Shown here in pieces: positions 1 to 11,728 of a stretch of 64,000 nucleotides of DNA. The stretch is from assembly GCA_029532415.1 (NCBI GenBank), contig JAQOTA010000047.1, positions 3,038,001 to 3,102,000 on the forward strand, read 5' to 3'. The notes beneath the pieces were generated by a model that saw only the letters and a program-made list of their open reading frames with translations, was not told where the DNA came from and did no database searches. The position numbers and the translations under genes were made by a program. The number at the start of each line of letters is the position of its first letter. Positions within the stretch are counted from its first letter, which is position 1. Source of the DNA: Marasmius tenuissimus (taxonomy: Eukaryota; Basidiomycota; Agaricomycetes; Agaricales; Marasmiaceae).

Positions 1-8
1 CTTCGCTG

Positions 9-515
9 GCTCACCACTCAGAACAGGCGGCGGTCGATTGGCTGTCACTGCTTTATCACTCTCGCCTCAAATTACCTTAACGGAGCTCGGAGCCGGCGTT
101 CGTGAGTAAGACCAAGAAGGGAATAACATCGAAAGCCAGGCGTGAGTCATATGTGGACTTCTCTCTCCATCTATTCGCCTATCACCAAAACCTTCTTCAC
201 AGGGTTGGAGAAATTCTCAAGACGGGATTTATCAAGCAAACGTACAACTATCCACACCACCTGACATCCCGGTAAACTCGAGAGTCGACTCATAGGCAAG
301 GATGCGTATCCTCCCTCTAGATACTCGTTATTTGCCCGCTTATCATTGGACAATAGCGTGATCGAAGGTGTTGATACACGCCTGCTGCCTCACCGGGAGC
401 CCTGACACATGAACATATCGAAACGCTTGACAAAGGCTTCGGGTTCACCGACGTCAGCGAGTTGAGAAACTAGAAGATGCATGATGATCATCAGTGAATT
501 AACATCAAAATCTGG
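9..515. repeat. Segmental duplication, copy 1 (partner 36271-36765)
   Basis: This stretch aligns by eye with 36271-36765 in the same orientation, including the shared landmarks GGCAAGGATGCG, GTTATTTGCCCGCTTAT and TTGGACAATAGCGTGA. The two copies have diverged by scattered substitutions and small indels. It lies upstream (in + coordinates) of gene A as its partner lies upstream of gene D, so it belongs to the duplicated block around those genes. No reading frame stays open in both copies. Confidence 0.75.
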
Positions 516-2989
516 GCTGCGGTATGCGGCCAAACGTTTGTCAAGCTTGCATTTTCAGAGAATGTATAATGTGAGTAACTAGTTGGCAAGAATAGGAAGT
601 TATCTCTGGATATTTCTTCTGGTATTTTTCAGAAAGCCTACTGGCATGAATACGAAGCGCACGGCCGAGTCGAGCTTACACTCAGCGGCTGATCATCAAC
701 ATTTCAACAAATCCAGCAAAGCATTAGCCCAAAAACGCATAGTATACATCAGTGAGTTGTACCCTTGATAATTCGGCTAAAGTATTCCTCACTTATAACC
801 ACAGTGAGCAAAACGGAGGTCCAAGCGAGATACAATCGTCTCATTCTAGTGCGACATCGACTTACCCGCGTAATTTAGAGTTGGCATACACGGACTTGCG
901 TTGTGAAGACCTATCGGCGATAGAGAAGTCAGAGAAGCATGGGGTTTTGGATGTTAGGTATGTGTGTCTTCATGATAATGTTTTACTCAAGTCTGACTCA
1001 GACGCACCTGTGCTATATGTCCCGCAGATAATACCCTGATGCCAACATCATATGACCTTTTTGAAGCTCAAGGCTCTCTTGCGCATAGCGCTTAATTTGA
1101 CCCGTGTCTCATGGACCATAATTCACCTCACACAAACTCAGATATTCCGACGCATTTGTCCGGTCTCTAGCTAACCCATCGCCCTGTTCAAAAACCCTCG
1201 ATAATATGATTGAAGCTGGTATACCTCTCTGTTTATTGTCCCGTCGTCGTATGGGTTTCCGGTGATTCCATCGATCCTGGCTGCTACATCTCTCAAAAGC
1301 TGACTTGAGCTATCATACAGGCTTGGTGAGGCTTTATTTGGGCGTACAAATCCCTCTCTGATGTGTTTGGTACGTATATTGTTCCCTGTGAACCCTCAAT
1401 AAGTTGTTCGGCAAAATCGAGGCGAAGCGTATCTTTCGCTGAGCACTCCCTCATCGGAAACTGGCATACTCGACCTTTGTGTCGCACAGGGGGCTAGGTA
1501 CGCTGTCTTCAGCCAAGTCAATCAGCAGCGGTCTCACATGCTATAATTGCTCTTATGCTAACGATCTACTAATTACTAGATCAGAAGCACCGGCAGAAAC
1601 ACGTAGATGTTGGCGTTGGTACTTTCGCTCGCTCGACAGTGTGTCCAAGTTAGACTGAGTGGACGATAAAGATAATCCTACCCAACCAAGTACATTCTAC
1701 CAATTTTCCGGCTCATGTAATTATCGAAAGGTTGAAGAATAATTCGTCCTTGAGGCCCTCGTATCTTTGATCGCTTCGGAAACGTGGTACAGATGTCCCT
1801 CGAATGAACGACGGTGATAAAAGCTCGAGCTGCGGACCTGAAGACTACGGTGCTATACCCTTGCGTACAAGGCAGCTCCAGTGGAGTACAATGCTATTGA
1901 AGACACGACACCTAGTGGATGTGCAATTAGATGTCCGGGTGTCCGGGTGGGTAGGCCCCAGTATTCCTACAAGCAAGCTGACCCGAGGCCTGACATAAAT
2001 TCCTGAAAGATCGTATCACCTGCACTAATCGACCCGGTCAATCCACAGCACGACACTCATCTTGCTTACGCACTATAAACTGCCCATACCATCACAATGG
2101 CTACTCTCCAGTCGTCATATACTTGGGATAGTCAGCGTTGAGGCACCGTTTTAGGACGGGGAACTTGCTAAAGAAATCGACCAGTGCGTTGTCCTGTGCC
2201 TATTCATGTACCTTCCTACTTCATCATGTATATCTGATGTCTAGATCGACCCAGTTTTAGCCCCCATCGTCTCGATGAATATTGATGGACATCAAAACCC
2301 GGCATCTTCTTCCCTGGCCCATCTGTTGCCCAGCAAATATCGATGACAGCAGCCGATGTAACGGAGGTTAGCTCGTCTCGTTTCTGTGCGAGATCTCCTC
2401 TGTGTCTTTCATTGCACACCCGTGAGTGCTGGGAGTGAAGAAATCCAGTGCCTTTCAATATCAATTTCGGAAGTGGAGAAGATCTACTGCCATCGGTACT
2501 GCAGTACTGAATATTGCTCTTCATGCTATTCGTGTGTAATTATCCGGCCATCAGCAATGAAACTGACTTACTCAGGCGCTCTATCGTTGACATTGTTGGA
2601 TGGACCCATCGGCGGGAAAAAAGTCAGAAACTCAGGGATTTGGACGTCGAGTACGTGAATCTTCAGGTAGACTTCTAACCCGGACACACCTACGCTTGTC
2701 TCGCTCTATATGTGCCTTTCACTCCCAAAAATCACACATTGATGTCTGTCCCAGAAACAAATGCCCGTGTCCGCTCCGCGTTATCACTTGTTCCAGACAC
2801 GTTCACAGTGAAGCGAGCTTGCATGCCTGTGTGATAGATCCAGGGAGAAATGACTCTGATGTTGATCGTGATATTACCGGTAATCAATGCACGACGATCA
2901 CAAATATGGACCCATAATAACACGCCAAGGCACTTTAGAGCTCGAGAAGTATTTCTTTTATTCGCGCCAGCACGGTTGAGTGATCCCAA
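516..2989. other. No supported gene; decayed spacer
   Basis: Only short overlapping open frames of 60-105 codons are present on both strands, and none shows a domain, a convincing exon chain or conservation elsewhere in the window. A run of intron-like splice motifs on the plus strand from 560 to 1040 could mark a dead multi-exon gene. I can assign no product. Confidence 0.4.
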
Positions 2990-3172
2990 AAAGTGTCTCA
3001 ACTTGAACGGGTCACTCCAAATGTCAGAAATCAACCTGAATATAAACATAGCTGATATTTAGACAAACTAATAGTGAAGGTTAGGCGATGCTAGATTGAG
3101 TACCATATTTATGCAGAGCGTTGGATATATATCAAAAGGAGAATCACAAAACTATTCAAAACGCCAACCTCG
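2990..3172. repeat. 3' flank of gene A, shared with the 3' flank of gene E
   Basis: The sequence just downstream of the gene A stop codon matches 44575-44737 downstream of gene E, for example CAACCTGAATATAAACATA against CAACCTGAATATGAACATA and AAAACGCCAACCTCGTCAAG in both. The duplication that made A and E therefore included 3' flanking DNA, not just the coding exons. Confidence 0.75.
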
Positions 3173-5733
3173 TCAAGCGAAATGAGCAGCTCCATCATCT
3201 TCAGACTGGGCCACCGTAGTCGAAACCGCTGTTTCGTTTGTTCTGATAAGGTGGCGTTGACCACGACGCGAGGCTGGAGCTTTATCGGTAGGGATCAACG
3301 ACCTTAGCATTCCAGTGGCAGAGCTGTTGCCGAACGAAGGCGATAGGACTTCCACCAAATTATTGGAGGGGAGAAGTGTGACCAACCGCCGGGAGACAAG
3401 GGAGATGGGGGCAAATGTTCGGGCTGGAGGTGGATTTCTTCGTAGAAGGCATGAAACTGGGTTGTTCGGGGCTCCGGGAATGCTCTGGTGACGAGTATCG
3501 TGCTGTCGTGAGACAATACAATGTATACAAGGGTTTGTCAACGTACCTGATCTAAGTACCTCTGGTTCCCCGTTTCTCTGTTGGACTTCATTGTGTTGCT
3601 GGTCACAGCATTGCGCGAGACGGTGGCATGGATGTAGGCTGGAGCATTGATTTTGATATATGAGTCCACTACCGGCGTATGGTCTCGCACATTCGATGGA
3701 GATGGGACGTCTGAGTCGATGGTAGTGACAGCTTTTTTGAGGTCGATGGGGATTGCAGGACACGCAGAAATCTCATCTATACAAAGAGGTTAGAGGGTGA
3801 ATCATTGATTGAGAGCCGGTTGCACCTTTGTGAACATCTTCAAACCGATCCGAGTCATCCACTGGACGAAAGAGGTTATTGCTATATCCCAGATGTCGAG
3901 CAAAGTCGGCGGTGGTTGGGTCGAAACCTCGAAGGGTTTGATACTGACACATCCACTTGTAGCTGTCAGTGGACCAGGAGTGGGCGAAAAATTTGTTACG
4001 GAGCTGTAGTTGGACAGGGAGGCCGAGGTCGCAACACAACTCGGGTGAGATATGAGAGTTGCCGTCTTTTTGGAAAGACCAGTAGTGAAGAAGAGATGTT
4101 TTGCCCCTTGAGAGGTTGAAGGAGGGTGGATAGATGAAAAGGAAGATGGGTTGCTGGCGTCGCAATTGGCATTTGGAGGGGGATTCATCGAGGTGGCCTT
4201 CCAACTGCGCGTGGGGATGGAAAAGTGCTGGGTGATGTTTAGCGAGTGGAAGGGGGAAAATGAATTGAGGACGCACTAAAACCCTCCCGATCATCCTCCA
4301 ACAAAACCCCCCGAGCATGGAAAACACTCCAAGCTTGTGAAAGCCAGGCCTCTCCTACCTCCCGATTCAACCACAACGAAACCTCTCCATCTCCATCGAG
4401 TCGAAATCTGCTCGTGGATTTCAGACAGAGTGGCCTATGATTTGTGAGGAACGCACCTTGTCCACCCATTCTCCAAACACATCCAATCTATGAAATTGTC
4501 GTTCAAACTCTCCCAGACATTATTTGCGGCGGCGATGGGGGTTTTGGTTCGAGTCAAAAAGACGATCGGCCGATCCACCTGTTCAGGCACGCCTTCGTCA
4601 TTCGAAGCATAATCCATTGCGTACACAAACGCGTCATCGGCTTCCTCGGACTTGTGACTCGCCAAGAAGCGCACGAGGACCTCTTCTTGGAGAAGTTCGG
4701 CGGTTGAAGGTAGGTCCTTGAATGGCAACGCAAGTGGAGGGATCCATGAATCTGGCCCCTTCGGACCACGGCAGATCACTCCCCTGCTAGAATCCAGCCA
4801 CAACTCCTCATTCCGACAACCCAATTGCATCTATAAATGTATTATTGACTTGTTCAGCTATGCTACAATGGCTACTTACACGCAAACTCGCGAGATACAG
4901 TAAACCCAACCTCCGCACACTTCCCTTGAATTGTGCAAGTGGTACAAGATCTGGATGAAGATACCTAATTAGCACCGGGACTACAATGAATGCACAAATT
5001 CTTACTGTGCCAAAGGACCATCGACGGAATCGTTCCATTGTGAATCGCAAAGATTTGGGTCGCCCCGGTGAACCTGAAAAATATTCATCATGCAAGTGGA
5101 TTTTGGGTTTGGCTTGACGTACTGCGTCCTGGAATACTTGAGAAATTCCCGCTCGAATACCTAGCATCACAAGAAAGACTTGAATCTCATTCATTGGACA
5201 TCAAACACACAACTCACCTTACGTGCATCGCGCCCACTGTAAGTCACCGCCGTAAACTCGCCCTCCACCCCAATCAGCTTTGCGGAACAAAATGTCCTGG
5301 TTACTTCCCCGCGTTCCCTCTGGCACGCTTCACATTGACAGCCCCCAAGACCATCACCGTGAACCTGGCAGATAGTCCGAATCTTGTAGATATCACCGCA
5401 CTTGACGTTCCGGAACTATGCACTGGGTCAAAATTTGCTCGGTCCCGCAGTAAACCGACAACTCACATCGTCAAACTCGGTATGTTCCCTCTCTTCTCGT
5501 TGAATAATCTGGTTGATCTGATTTCCATTAATTTGAACAGTCGCCATCGTTCTCGAACTGGTTGCCTCAGTTATCGATCCGAAGCCGCTCGCGAGGGGAG
5601 GACTTGAGGCTGATGTTGCTTCAGAGACTTGGGGGATTTGTTGGCCGTAGTAGTTGATCTGGTCACCCTGTACAATGCTGAAGATACCACCATCAATTGC
5701 GAAGTTTTGTGCATTGGCGAAGAAGGTGGACAT
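3173..5733 (-). CDS. Gene A: ten-exon member of the repeated basidiomycete family
   Basis: The exons I place are 5467-5733, 5218-5415, 5123-5160, 5006-5073, 4880-4950, 4457-4830, 4277-4407, 3826-4227, 3547-3776 and 3173-3502. They join in frame to 702 residues. The start is the ATG of MSTFFANAQNF, which all copies share; an in-frame ATG upstream is not conserved. Residues 1-26 carry NFxIDGGxFSxVQGDQ. Exon 2 has a C-x-C-x2-C cluster, then EGEFTAVTYSGRDARK. Exons 3-5 give FEREFLKYSR, GTIPSMVLW and LVPLAQF, which I read as a degraded kinase-like N-lobe; no HRD or DFG motif is seen. Exon 6 has ELWLDSSRGVICRGP and exon 8 has FDPTTADFARHLGY. No signal peptide or membrane segment is evident. The C-terminal exon is the A/B/E type and matches genes B and E. 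The function is unknown. Confidence 0.82.
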
Positions 5734-7350
5734 GGTAAACAATGGTGAAGAGTCTGGGGGATGGGGGGTTGACGAAGGATTCGGCAAGTTGACCTGGGTA
5801 ATATGTACCAGGAACCACGTTGGTAACATGTGTTGAGCTAAAATAACGCACCACAGACACGCGCCGATCAAGTTGTACAAATGACTGCTGTGGCACCGGA
5901 GTCAAAAAGACCGACCTTTCCGTCTCCCTTCCTTGTTTCCCACTATGGTCAAGCCATTGAGGTGTGTGTTATTCATCATTCACCAACCCAGAGTCCAGGC
6001 CGATAGATACAACATTTTCACGTCCGAGGCGCTACTATCCCGCAGTAACCTGATATGAAAGCTTCATCAACATGCTGTCGAGCGTCAGCACTTCAGTTTC
6101 ACCTCCAAGTGATCGCGGAAATGAAGAGCATTCACACCGATGGCACGCCCCCGCATTGCGGCCGTGCTAAAGATCACTACAACAGCATTTGAGTCATGGA
6201 GATTGTCATTTTAGTAGAGGAGGCATTGCTTGAGTCAGATCTGGGGTTGACAGGGTGAATGGAAGTACCAGAGCACCTATCAGGAGATCATAGTTGCATC
6301 AAACGAAAGAGAAACACGCGGACAGAAGAGAGCCCACCGGTTCAGTGAGAAAACCAGCAACGTCACCGGGGTATTGCTGTATATCGTAAAAAGGAAATCA
6401 GAAAGAACGGGGAATTTGGAATGTAGGTTGAACCGGCAGGAAAACACCTGGGGGATATGCCGGTGGACCGAATCTTCAAGTTTTGAGACTCATTGAGGGT
6501 TAGAAATAACAAATAGATGAGAAGAACATGAAGGGGCGCTTCCGGAGCTAAGAGATACCTTTTGATCCTCTTAGTCCATTTGACCCAACAGGTTCGACAG
6601 TACGAACGGGATCTCTCAGTGCTACCGTACGATACTGGTCATCTCTCGATAATAGCCCTTTTGAGAGCTATAAACCGTTAGAATATGCCAGCTTGTGGGT
6701 CGAGGATTGTCACCTACCGTTTGAAGACCATTCGCCAGGCTTGAGTGTGTATCGGAGTCAATTGAACCTCCAAAAATGATTGAAGACATACCTATTTATA
6801 TACTCGTCTTGCTGCAAAGATTGACCAACAGATATGACAGTGCAGCGCTCTTTGAGCCAGTCAAAATGCACCATGTCGAAGCTGCAGTGGAGATGGGGAG
6901 TCTGAGGGTTTGCGTCGCTAATGAAAGCGCCCGGTTGTTTGATGGTCACTGGGGGGGGGGGTGGTTTAAACTTGTTAGCTCAACAGCAATTTCTCGGCAA
7001 GATCCGAGCCGATACCTTCGCATTCTATCTTTATAGACTTCTATTCACCATGATACACTGTCCTCGAGGTCACTCATGTCAAGAAACGGGAGCAACGAGA
7101 CGACATGATGGTGACTGTAAGAAGAGTTGTGCCGGTCTGACGAGTTCGAGCCACGTGAATCCAGGGTCCCAATTCCCGAGCCTTGTATTGGCTTTGAATT
7201 TGTTTTTGGCTGGTTTCCCTACTTTGAGGCCCAAACTTAGTATGCTCATGACCGCAAGGGTACCATTGTAATCACTGGGTATGTCTTCCCGTGTATGAAT
7301 CTTGGATATGTGCTGCGGACTAGGTTTCTCGGTGCGTAGGTAGTTCATTG
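5734..7350. repeat. 5' flank of gene A, a member of a five-copy upstream repeat
   Basis: The part nearest the gene is shared with the 5' flanks of B, C, D and E (landmarks AATCCCGCAG-like, GATATGAA, CATCAACATGCTGTC, GGCGCTTCAGT-like). The distal part, about 6360-7160, is closest to the flank of gene E (47930-48920), including GGGGTATTGCTGTATAT and AACGGGGAATTTGGAA. The minus strand carries weak coding traces (HFDWLK, then VSVGQS) that are also seen near 48380, but with a frame change there, so no intact gene is supported. A run of 11 G lies at 6951-6961. Confidence 0.65.
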
Positions 7351-7736
7351 AATCGCGCTTGTCATCTTTTATACCTGCACGCGCGACGTATAAGGATAGA
7401 CAACATTGGGAAGACTTTGTTAGGAAGCCATACTGATCCGTTATTCCTTTCAGGCATCCTTGTTACTCCCTACCGTGTTTAATTTGCTCAAGAGGTCTCA
7501 GGTGAGCCGTCTCTCGCCAATTCTTGAACCTCTGAATTACTGGCTGAATACGGAGCCAGGAATACCCAAACAACACAGAAGCTAAGAACTAAACGCGAGC
7601 CTCTATGCAGCCAGGTTATCTAAAACAGGTCGAAGAAACATCGAGTAAGTTCAGGCTTACCGTTGTCTACAGACTGACACTAGAATCACCAGACTCAGAA
7701 TTCGCATTACAGGATTGAGAGAGTCGTGAATACTCA

Positions 7737-8773
7737 TCAATAATACGTATTTTGAGTATCCATTCTTACAGCCTCTATCATATCTTTTTGATCCACTTGG
7801 GGCCCTGAAGATAGAGTGGAGAGAGATCGTGTCTCAGCCTGTTGACCGTATGGAGGTCGTAACGTTGGCAATCCGATCAGTGCTGCTGGTGTTAAGGATA
7901 ACCCCAACCAAAATCGTGATGATCGCTGTGACCGGCAATTGCGCCCGGTGCTGGCCACAATGATAGCTGACTGTGTACACTCGTCGGAAGGATAACCAAG
8001 GATCTCAATGAGGGGCGAGGCATCAGAGGAGGAGGCGACAGGATGATCGCAAACGGAGAACCCTCTGGATCCGGTTTGGGTGTAATTCTTCCGATGGACA
8101 TCGCACCAACTTCGAGGTTACGAGTTGTCCGACCTCAAAACCTTCAGCTCTTCCATGCCTTCCCCTACTTTCATCGTCAACGCCAATGGAGGTATCTCTT
8201 CTCCCTTTCCCTAATTATGACAGCCGCCGTGAGTTTTGTACTCTCCTCTTCCCATCTGCATCCGACTCAATTCGTCAATGCGCGCTCATGAGAGGTCGAG
8301 ATGGAGCGACCGAATGACTTATCAACGATGTAAACCTCGGCAAATCATTTCAAAAAAAAAAACGCACCGTATAGTCCACTTTCAAGTCTTATCCTTGCAT
8401 CCATACCCTGGCCTTTCATGTTTCTCCAACATGTCTCCTACACGTCCGTATTCTCGAGCAAAAAGTTGTCGTTTTGAGAAGCTCGAGGTTATTATCCAGG
8501 ACATCGAAGGTATAATTCATCTGAAACAAGATAAATCAGCATTTAAAGGCGGCAATGTACCTGCGCTCAGTAATGTATTGCGCTCGTCGAATATGGTTGT
8601 TCCGGTACAAGGAGGATGAGAGGGTCACAGCCACCGCGAATGTCCCATGTGCCAAAAAGCTGCGGCTTTTCCTCCGCCGAATCTTGTCCCTTCGTCCCTA
8701 CCCTTATCATCATCAGTGCGACTTCGAACTTGGGATGCGGGCGTAGGTCTAAATTATGGCCTTGTGTACGCAA
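7737..8773 (-). pseudogene. Remnant of a conserved hypothetical gene (GxWxIxGG motif), copy 1
   Basis: The frame at 8567-8773 encodes QDSAEEKPQLFGTWDIRGG followed by CDPLILLVPEQ. A matching peptide (NDSADKNPKLPGSWEILGG, then YDHIILLIPK) is encoded on the same strand at 17640-17800. Amino-acid conservation between two diverged copies supports real coding ancestry. Lower in the region, 7892-8101 holds an open proline-rich stretch that could be a later exon. I could not join the pieces into one continuous product and do not recognise the family. It is more likely a decayed gene than an active one. Confidence 0.4.
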
Positions 8774-10926
8774 TAAAAGTGTAGGAAGGTCAGTTAGTTA
8801 TTATAACCCTTGTGTTGAAACATGTCTGACCCAATGGGCTTCGCCGGGGGGCCGCCACGAAGTGCAAACTCCAATTTATTAATTGGCCAATACCGATAGC
8901 ACTGAGACGGAACACAGGCAAAGTATGGTGGTCATCAGTGAGATGTGGTTTCAATTGCTCGATGGACGGATCACTGACTGATCTATTAGGGCCCAATTGA
9001 GAATATACCAATATGAGTTACCTCAACCATGCTCCGGTCCACCTTCGTGCACACTCGCCATGGAACCTTGAGTAATGGCACCTAGCAACGTCCGCGCACA
9101 AGTTGTAGTAGCTGAGGAAATTCAGACGCCTTTTGTGCTATTCATGAGTGATCACCAATTTCTTAGTCATAAGACGGCTCGCTCAGTTGATTCGGGGCAG
9201 CAATTCGAGGATCTAGAGCTGGAACGAAATCTAGCGAGATTTTTTGGCACTTGAACGTTTGATAATATACGCATATACATGGCTATATCCTGTTTTGGCT
9301 GTTTCCCATCAACTTGACTGCCATGTCAATCGAGGATTCCAGGTATGTGTATCCCGAGTGTCTACGCACGCCTTTCACTTAGCTTGACCTGATTCTTGAT
9401 CAGAAAATCTTCTCTTTGCCTTCAGAATTGGATGAAACACTTCGCTTGTCTTCACCCGTTCACCGTCAACTAACCCTCCCAGATTACTTGACCAGTCATT
9501 CTTGGCTTACGTCCTTCGAGCACACGGCGGTGCTCGGCTCCTCTACTCTCGGTGATCTTTCGGACTCTGAAGTGGAGGGATTTGGGCTTGGTGGCCTTCC
9601 CCCCACTGAAAAGATTTGAGTTATCGCAATTCACGATAGCATCAATGCTTCTTGAAGGCTCTCAAATCACCCGCTCATCTCACCGTTCGTCGAGAGCGAA
9701 CTAACTTTATCTCAACGTTTATAGGCGTGTGGATCTCGAGGCCGAAGATTCTGGCTAAAACCGATACTTTCTATCAGGTCTCCTACCCGAGTTGGAGGTT
9801 TTCTGTTCACCCCAAACCAGCTTCAGAATCAGAACTCCGACGTTCCTCGTTCCACCACACTCCGATAAGTTGGCGCTGATCCTCATCTCACAAGTACGCA
9901 CGCTGACATTGTCTTCCAAATTTCAGTTCATTCAATTCATGATCGTGTCCGTTTTCCCATTGTCGCTGAGCCCGGCGCTAGTACGGGCTACGGGTACCTC
10001 TCGTCAGAGTCGAAACCTCAAAAACATTAACCACCTGCTTGATTCTGAGACTCGATGCTCGTAAGGGGCACACTGCAGAGAAATCCTTGTGAGTCGTTCC
10101 ATGCGCATGGCCGGTTTCGCGAATTCACTGACTAACTGACACTCAGATAAAAGACAACTTTATCAATCTCCAATCCGTTCGATTCGACATACAGTAAAAA
10201 CAACCCGTCTCCGTCGTTCACCGTGCCAGCTCCAAGTCACGAAGCAAACGGGGACGGGGGATGAGGCTACGAGGCTACAATCTTGCTGAACTCGAGCAGT
10301 AAACCATTCAAAACATTCCGAGCTTGGTCTCACACTGGGAATATTTGGCGACCTCCACGGCCACACCATACTTTCTACCGTGTGAGATTCCGATATGATG
10401 GAGCATTCTCAGAGGTATTTTACGTGCGTGAATTTGTCAACATCGCTGAATGGTTCAGAGCTTCGGAGCGTGGTTAATAGCGCTACAATTGACTGTGCGG
10501 AGTCTTTCAAAAAGAGGACTGGGTTGTTGGGCGTCGAGTCAGAGAGAAGACTGGATAATTCTGGTCGAAGAATCCCGGAGGTCTCTTCTGATAGACGAGA
10601 GTTGCGTACACTTTCCTTCTGTAGGGTACCTTTGTATGATACTGCAGATTAACATTGAGAATTTTGTCGTGGCGTGCTTGGCTAGTATGACTGTGGGGTG
10701 AATCATGGTGGAACTAGCTTGAGCAGTGATCCAATGAAGATCACGATCATAATTCCGGACTTGTGGGTTTATAAGAGTCCACAAACCACGTCTCTGATTA
10801 AGTATATTGAGAAGTAAGATACTTTGATGCTTTCCTCCTTCTCGGGCTCGAAAGAAATGTAGAGAGTAATGTATATGCGAATACATTCAAATTTGATTCA
10901 AGCCGGTACAATGCGACGAACAACCG
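8774..10926. other. Spacer with unassigned short frames
   Basis: The longest tidy plus-strand frame is 9416-9619, an acidic, serine-rich stretch ending in GGLPPTEKI. An ATG at 9323 with a GTATGT donor lies upstream, but the splice I can draw does not keep that frame. A frame at 9652-9879 follows. None has a recognised domain or a paralogue in the window. A peptide close to MVVIS just before a GTGAG-type donor near 8930 recurs near 490 and 36755, hinting at one dispersed dead exon. Confidence 0.35.
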
Positions 10927-11179
10927 TACTGTACCATTTCGAGATATTCGTCAGGGGGTGTGACCTGTGACCAAAAGTTTCACTTTTTGGTTTCGACAGG
11001 AAGGACCGGAAATTTTTTCGGAATTCGTCGTTTTTGGGCAATTTGTGGGCCAAATTTGGGTGTGAACCTCGGAAAATTTTCGACAGTCAGGTCTGTGACG
11101 CGTGACAGGGTGTGACATTTCACCATTTCTGGGTCCCCTGTAACGTGTGACCTGACGATCATCTCGAAAGGGTACAGTA
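10927..11179. mobile_element. Small non-autonomous inverted-repeat element (MITE-like)
   Basis: The left end TACTGTACCATTTCGAGAT is matched in inverted form by the right end, whose reverse complement begins TACTGTACCCTTTCGAGAT. The arms stay similar for about 27 bp with a few mismatches. If the terminal TA on each side is a target duplication, the element proper is CTGTACC...GGTACAG, as expected for a Tc1/mariner-type MITE. The interior has no coding capacity but is rich in GTGAC units on the plus strand. It lies 3' of gene B. Confidence 0.6.
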
Positions 11180-11728
11180 TACCAACCATTTTATAACGAC
11201 CGTGAGTGTAAATAAACAGTAAATAGCACGAATATTCATCTCGGTCTTTGATATAGCTCGAATGTATATATACGAGAATGGTCCATAGCGTGAATTCCGT
11301 GAGGACGAGTGTGAGAAATCGAAATGTCTTCAATATATGTCACAGAAGACCAAGAAGTCAAATTAAAGCGACCTATTAGCCTTATCATCCTCCTGCTGGG
11401 CCAAAGTCATTGAGGCTGCTACCTCATTCGTTCGATCCGGACGGCGTTGGTTGCATTGTGATGTTGGAGGCCTATTGGCGGGGATCAACGACCGGAGTGC
11501 TCCAGTCGTGGTGTTGTCGCTGAGTGAGGAAGATAGGACCCCTACCAAACTACGAGGAGTACAAGATGTGTTCAGCCCCCGGGATATGAAGGAGATGGGC
11601 GTAAAAGATCGGCTCGATAGCAGTTCTCTTACTGAACGTGGTGTGATGGGAGACAAAGCCTGAATAATCGACGTGGGCTCGCGGCTGCACGTAGTGTCGC
11701 TTGTGTGACCGTGAGCCTAAGCGCTTTT

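Noticed and set aside
5428..5880. Longer start for gene A at 5880
   Set aside because: The in-frame upstream ATG is not conserved among copies, while MSTFF is; the upstream part is better read as 5' untranslated sequence.
6951..6961. Run of 11 G as a possible quadruplex or regulatory site
   Set aside because: A single homopolymer in a decayed repeat, prone to sequencing error, with no further G-tracts beside it.
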